The notes under the pieces are model-generated. The model ran no database searches and had not been told where the DNA came from. It was given only the letters and a program-made list of their open reading frames with translations. Below, one piece after another: positions 50,223-53,735 of a DNA stretch of 53,735 bases. The position numbers and the translations under genes were made by a program. Numbering within the stretch: position 1 is the stretch's first letter; each line of letters begins with the position of its first letter. This DNA is from a virus, in IMG/VR virus record IMGVR_UViG_3300023223_000794, positions 1 to 53,735 of that record. One strand, written 5' to 3'.

Positions 50223-50738
50223 ATGAATTCTGAAGATGGCGAAGGGGGCCAAAGGGGAATAGAAGAAAATCATGCATCACTAGTCGTTGACTTAATGGTA
50301 AGAAAAGGCTATCCGGTAGTTCAACCAAGTCATGAATCGCACAAAAACAATTTCTTTAAATTTACAGTAATTTCCTTTGGCTTTATCCTAGGTCTACTCT
50401 TAGTTTGCAATTTAAAGATTGTCTCACAGTGGCGAATAACAATCGATGAAGATTTAAAAACCGTAGATCAAAAGTTAAAAGCTTCCCTGATCGTACCGCT
50501 TCTGTTACACTCGAATGTAACTAAAAACACTGCGATATTAAATGGCACGAAAATTGCTGTAAGTAGTTTAGAGAAGGCGAAAAACGAAAACACTATTCGA
50601 ATAAATAACTTGTATATGATGCTTGAGCAAGTGCAATTTGATTTGAAAACCCTCAAGAGTGAAAATCTTATACTCCTTGATTCGATGGTAAATGGAAATA
50701 ACGAAGTAGTAAGAACCCCAAAGAAAGAAAAATTATGA
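50223..50738 (+). CDS. Membrane-anchored coiled-coil protein
   Basis: The protein has 171 residues. The N-terminal ~45 residues are charged, a membrane segment lies at about 46-63 (FKFTVISFGFILGLLLV), and a long C-terminal helix with coiled-coil pattern follows (SSLEKAKNENTIRINNLYMM). Type II topology with an external coiled coil is that of inner spanins, although it is unusual in length. A perfect -24/-12 element lies inside the coding sequence at 50543-50558. Confidence 0.55.
   Translation: MNSEDGEGGQRGIEENHASLVVDLMVRKGYPVVQPSHESHKNNFFKFTVISFGFILGLLLVCNLKIVSQWRITIDEDLKTVDQKLKASLIVPLLLHSNVTKNTAILNGTKIAVSSLEKAKNENTIRINNLYMMLEQVQFDLKTLKSENLILLDSMVNGNNEVVRTPKKEKL
50543..50558 (+). promoter_or_regulatory. 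Sigma-54-type -24/-12 element, perfect match, inside a gene
   Basis: TGGCACGAAAATTGCT is an exact match to TGGCAC-N5-TTGCW. It lies within 50223-50738; the predicted RNA start is near 50570, and the first complete gene downstream begins at 50735. If active it would raise expression of the tail-fibre, LamG and nozzle genes. Because it is inside coding DNA, chance is possible. Confidence 0.4.
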
Positions 50739-50911
50739 GTTACCGTGATGATTTACCAGAGATTGACTGTGAAATAGGTGTTGATGTTATGGAACCGCCA
50801 GAGTTTAGTCCGTCTTCGATTTCTAGATTTCCCTTGAGCCCTCATGGGCAGCCTGTAATACCAATACCAAATCCTTCGTGTTCCATCAGCCCTAATACTT
50901 GCAGTCCTTGA
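50735..50911 (+). CDS. Small Pro/Ser/Cys-rich protein
   Basis: A 58-residue frame whose ATG overlaps the preceding TGA (ATGA). The first half is acidic (DDLPEIDCEIGVDVMEPPEF) and the second half Pro/Ser-rich with Cys residues (PNPSCSISPNTCSP). No signal peptide. Possibly a short virion or lysis-related protein. Unrecognised. Confidence 0.5.
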   Translation: MSYRDDLPEIDCEIGVDVMEPPEFSPSSISRFPLSPHGQPVIPIPNPSCSISPNTCSP

Positions 50912-50917
50912 CCTATC

Positions 50918-51319
50918 ATGAGTGATCTAAGCGATGCGCTAGAATTAGAATTTGGCCAGCACTTTACTGGTATTACAGCAATGACACAACCTGCGGCGTT
51001 GTGGGTAGCGTTGTTTACAGCTGCACCTACAGACGCGGGCGGGGGCACTGAAGTTTCAGGCGGAAGTTACGCGAGGATTAACATGGGAGTAGGTGCTGGA
51101 AATTGGACAGATGTAGGGGATGGAAGTTTTACTAACGCGAACGTTATCACTTTCGTTACACCTACAGCAGACTGGGGAACTGTAACGCATTTTGCATTGT
51201 ATAGCCTCGTAACTGCAGGGACTCTCTACCTGCACAGCGCTTTAACTGTGACAGAGATTATCACTAGTGGTTCTCCTGTAATTTTTCCTGTTGCTGCGTT
51301 AACGTTTACACTTGACTGA
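50918..51319 (+). CDS. Phage tail-fibre/decoration family protein
   Basis: A 133-residue protein with LWVALFTAAPTDAGGGTEV, SGGSYARINMGVGAGNWTD and WGTVTHFALYSLVTAGTLYL. This is the well-known small phage protein that is often annotated as tail fibre or capsid-associated. The family signature is clear; the exact virion location is uncertain. It is followed at once by an LamG-like gene (TGATG overlap). Confidence 0.8.
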   Translation: MSDLSDALELEFGQHFTGITAMTQPAALWVALFTAAPTDAGGGTEVSGGSYARINMGVGAGNWTDVGDGSFTNANVITFVTPTADWGTVTHFALYSLVTAGTLYLHSALTVTEIITSGSPVIFPVAALTFTLD

Positions 51320-52350
51320 TGGCTCTTGCTGATCACAATCCTAACACTGTTGTTCATTGTCGAATGGACGAAGCTCTTGGTGGTCATAATCTTCGAAACC
51401 TGGCAGGCACAGATATTACTGTAGTAAACTCTCCTGTGGTTGCCTTAGCAGCATTTCCGGGAATTTCAGGGGAAGGATTTACCGGAGCGCGAGGTTTTTT
51501 TAACGTTGGAGATATATCAAGTGAAGAGCGGCAGTATGCGATTAATATTGCACCTGACACGAAACTGACAGGTGGTGCTAATTCATTCTCTGTAGCTTTC
51601 TGGTATAAGGCGGATTTTGGCACACAGTTAACCAACGCAACAGATACTCTTTTTGGTTATTTTAAAAACAATAGTGCATTTGGACGTAACACTATTGTTC
51701 TTGGCCGGCGCAGTGGGGAATTTCGTTATACTGCATTTTATGGTGCTTCCTTTGGTGATAATATAGTAGTACAAGGGCCTTTGTCTATTTCCGACGGCGA
51801 ATGGCACAGTGTAGTATTTGTTTGGAACATAGCGACTACCAGTATTATTATTTATCTCGATGGCTCTGCAAATAGCATGTCAACAGTAGACGCGAATTTA
51901 GCAACAGTAAATGTTGATGCAGACGAGGCTCCCTTGTATATTGGCTGGGCTGACATTGCGTCGCAGAGATCAGCCGAAGGTGAGTTCGATTTATTTTCTA
52001 TTTGGGATCAAGTTGCGTTAACGCCTACTGAAGTCGATGAGTTTCACACAGATCAAGCACAGGGTCTTTGGTATGGTCGAAATGTAGAAGGAGAATTCGA
52101 GGGCGTAGGAATATTTGCGGGAACATTAGAAATTTCAAGAGAGTTGAACGGAACTTTTAGCGGTGCTGGATTTCTTGAAGGTACTTTGAACGTTAACGGA
52201 AATTCTCTTACCGGAAAGTTTAGTGGTTCTGGCTTTCTTACTGGAACTCTTCAGGTGGGCGATAACGTTGTAACGCACACGCTTCCGAGAACACTCACGG
52301 AAGAAGGTCGGAAATTGCCAAGAACCTTAACAGCTATAAAGTTAAACTAA
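51319..52350 (+). CDS. LamG-like adhesin with C-terminal repeats
   Basis: The protein has 343 residues. The LamG-like part spans about 5-250: TVVHCRMDEALGGHNLRNLA, NSFSVAFWYKADFG, DGEWHSVVFVWNIATTSIII and the closing LTPTEVDEFHT. After it come three short repeats, GEFEGVGIFAGTLEI, GTFSGAGFLEGTLNV and GKFSGSGFLTGTLQV, then a basic tail. The repeats may be a trimerisation or attachment stem. Likely host-recognition protein. Confidence 0.7.
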   Translation: MALADHNPNTVVHCRMDEALGGHNLRNLAGTDITVVNSPVVALAAFPGISGEGFTGARGFFNVGDISSEERQYAINIAPDTKLTGGANSFSVAFWYKADFGTQLTNATDTLFGYFKNNSAFGRNTIVLGRRSGEFRYTAFYGASFGDNIVVQGPLSISDGEWHSVVFVWNIATTSIIIYLDGSANSMSTVDANLATVNVDADEAPLYIGWADIASQRSAEGEFDLFSIWDQVALTPTEVDEFHTDQAQGLWYGRNVEGEFEGVGIFAGTLEISRELNGTFSGAGFLEGTLNVNGNSLTGKFSGSGFLTGTLQVGDNVVTHTLPRTLTEEGRKLPRTLTAIKLN

Positions 52351-52351
52351 T

Positions 52352-52846
52352 ATGAGAGCTAATGAAGTAATTACTTTAGAAGCATTTAGTGATACGACAG
52401 CTTCAGATGCTAGTGGAGCCCATGCTTCGTATATATTTCGTCGATGGGATATTACGTTGAAGGCCCCTTTTCGATTGTACAGAATACCGAAGCCTATTGA
52501 CGTAACATTTATTCTTTCTGTAAGGGCTGCTGGAACTGGCCCTGTTTCTGCAAGATATATGCTCTGGGAAGATGAAGCTGCTCGGATGCCTTCAGATGCT
52601 ACGTTATATAGGAGTGAGAAACTTCCAGCAGTGGCAACCTTTGAAGCCTGGACAATTGTCGACCAGACTACTCCAGCTTTAGCAGAAGATTTGAACCTTC
52701 GTACAGGGTTACATGCAGATGACATATCTTGTGATGCAGATGACGAGTTAAGTACAGCAGCTACGATTGTTAAACTATACGCTGAGCTTCCTTGGCTTAA
52801 TCCAAATGCTGGGGTACCTTTAGTCTTTAACGGAGCCTATGCTTGA
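52352..52846 (+). CDS. Hypothetical virion protein
   Basis: A 164-residue beta-sandwich-like protein (FRLYRIPKPIDVTFILSVRA, then AARMPSDATLYRSEKLPAVA), overlapping the next gene by 8 bases. Probably a fibre-associated or virion protein. No family recognised. Confidence 0.5.
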   Translation: MRANEVITLEAFSDTTASDASGAHASYIFRRWDITLKAPFRLYRIPKPIDVTFILSVRAAGTGPVSARYMLWEDEAARMPSDATLYRSEKLPAVATFEAWTIVDQTTPALAEDLNLRTGLHADDISCDADDELSTAATIVKLYAELPWLNPNAGVPLVFNGAYA

Positions 52847-53735
52847 GCCTGAAATAGAGTGTATTCAAATACTTCCGGTTTTTACCATGTGGTCTAAGCC
52901 GTGGCTGTACGGTCGTGATGAAGGTAAAGTAACGTGTGGATATGAAGTACAACAACGCATACGTTATGATCTTGCATATGCCAGCGCTTCGATATTACTC
53001 GCAATAAAACACTATGGTCGTGCGATAGTTTATGCAGATGAGTTCTTTCACGGAGTTATAAAGAAGCTGGGATTTAACGTAGGCGTTGAGGTAATCCTAG
53101 AGGATCTTCCTGCTACTCCACCTTTAGATCAGTTATTCTACACTGCGTATAAGTTAGCTGTAGTTGCTGATGCACAAGAAACTTATATAGATAATGGACT
53201 CTGCAAAACATTAGTGCATCTCGATTTAGATGTGTTTTTGTTAGAGCCCTTAGCCGTGAATGAGAACGATTTGGATAATACTATACTTGTGCAGTCCTCA
53301 GAGTTATTTTTTCCGAATCACATGCATTACGTGGATTTTTACTTATACCTAAAGGACAAAGTTAGGTTTGAATTCACTAGACAAGAACATGATTACTTTC
53401 AAGACATTCTTAATGGTCGAGCGTTTAACACAGGGATCATGATATTAGATTGCTCTGCTCGAATGCGTCCTTTAGCTACAGCCTCGTTAGATTTATTCCA
53501 GAGATTAACGAAACATATCCTAGAACTTAAAAAGTATCGAAGTATTTCATTTCCTTCAGCTTTCGTAGAACAGGGAACTGTAGGTCTGGCAGCGTGTAAC
53601 CATTGGTTTCAAGTAAAGACCTTGTTTCCTGAGGGTAAAATTCCTATCGCACAAACTCTAGACATTGGTTACGCGCACTACTTTTACCTTGCTAAATACC
53701 AGGCAGAGTATTTTCGATCGATTCTTGAGTTAATC
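52839..53735 (+). CDS. Glycosyltransferase-like protein (DUF6734-like), 5' part, continues at base 1
   Basis: The joined protein is 324 residues: 52839 to 53591 plus bases 1-222. A nucleotide-sugar transferase-like layout is visible: VFTMWSKPW near the start, GRAIVYADEFFHGVIKKLGF, then HLDLDVFLLEPL with a DxD motif, and later RAFNTGIMILDCSARMRPL. This order matches the DUF6734/GT-A-like proteins of phages and bacteria. It would transfer a sugar onto a virion or host component. It follows an adhesin and a hypothetical gene in the virion operon, so modification of a virion protein is a reasonable guess. Substrate unknown. Confidence 0.7.
   Translation, partial: MLEPEIECIQILPVFTMWSKPWLYGRDEGKVTCGYEVQQRIRYDLAYASASILLAIKHYGRAIVYADEFFHGVIKKLGFNVGVEVILEDLPATPPLDQLFYTAYKLAVVADAQETYIDNGLCKTLVHLDLDVFLLEPLAVNENDLDNTILVQSSELFFPNHMHYVDFYLYLKDKVRFEFTRQEHDYFQDILNGRAFNTGIMILDCSARMRPLATASLDLFQRLTKHILELKKYRSISFPSAFVEQGTVGLAACNHWFQVKTLFPEGKIPIAQTLDIGYAHYFYLAKYQAEYFRSILELI
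53592..53735. repeat. Direct repeat closing the circle (copy 2)
   Basis: Exact copy of bases 1-144. Removing one copy leaves a circle of 53591 bp and restores the glycosyltransferase-like gene that spans the junction. Confidence 0.95.

Noticed and set aside
1-53735. CRISPR array, diversity-generating retroelement, integrase or insertion sequence
   Set aside because: No regularly spaced repeats, reverse transcriptase, template/variable repeat pair, recombinase motif or transposase was seen on either strand.

Overview
The window is the complete genome of a tailed, most likely podovirus-like, double-stranded DNA phage, about 53.6 kb, assembled as a circle. The first 144 bases are repeated exactly at the end (1-144 = 53592-53735). 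A glycosyltransferase-like gene reads through that junction in one frame, so the repeat looks like an assembly overlap rather than a true terminal repeat. There is a terminase, portal, scaffold and capsid, and a nozzle-like protein, but no sheath, tape measure, integrase or repressor. I infer a short-tailed, strictly lytic virus. It also encodes no RNA polymerase and must use the host enzyme. The host cannot be fixed from sequence. The sigma-54 signals require an rpoN-carrying host, and the style of the secreted and adhesin-like proteins would fit a Gram-negative host, possibly of the Verrucomicrobia/PVC group (weak inference).

Layout: almost every gene lies in one of two opposing blocks that diverge near 32.7-33.0 kb. 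The leftward block (32678 down to 11629) holds nucleic-acid metabolism: an SF2 helicase, an NtrC/PspF-type AAA+ ATPase, a PD-(D/E)XK nuclease, a Sak4-like RecA-fold ATPase, a family-A DNA polymerase divided into two separated genes, a DUF3987-like P-loop ATPase and a MazG-like pyrophosphohydrolase. It also has a RyR-domain protein, a methyltransferase and many tiny coupled membrane or zinc-ribbon proteins. The rightward block (33004 through the junction to 11624) starts with a small 2-TM protein, DUF1353, terminases, portal, scaffold and capsid. It continues with a long series of appendage genes (several LamG/ConA-like), and ends with the nozzle-like protein, presumed ejection proteins and a 1241-residue virion protein.

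The most striking observation is an apparent phage sigma-54 system. The gene at 25275-26186 has all the hallmarks of a bacterial enhancer-binding protein core (Walker A/B, GSFTGA loop, arginine-finger region) but no DNA-binding domain. The genome carries -24/-12 elements with TGGCA-N6-TTGC spacing at transcription-unit heads: upstream of 31554-31949, of 32400-32678 and of the capsid gene. One more perfect match lies inside 50223-50738, before the tail genes, and one weak match lies before the rightward block. The capsid gene and a secreted-protein gene sit between such a promoter and a strong hairpin terminator.

Other notable points are a nozzle protein fused to a phosphoesterase-like domain that has lost key histidines, a small gene interrupted by an in-frame TAA, a structured non-coding stretch with a degenerate tRNA at 28.45-28.84 kb, and a 372-bp gene-free region at 32.0-32.4 kb with a long-range inverted repeat. 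Many genes overlap by ATGA. I used these overlaps to choose starts and to recover several genes under 60 codons.
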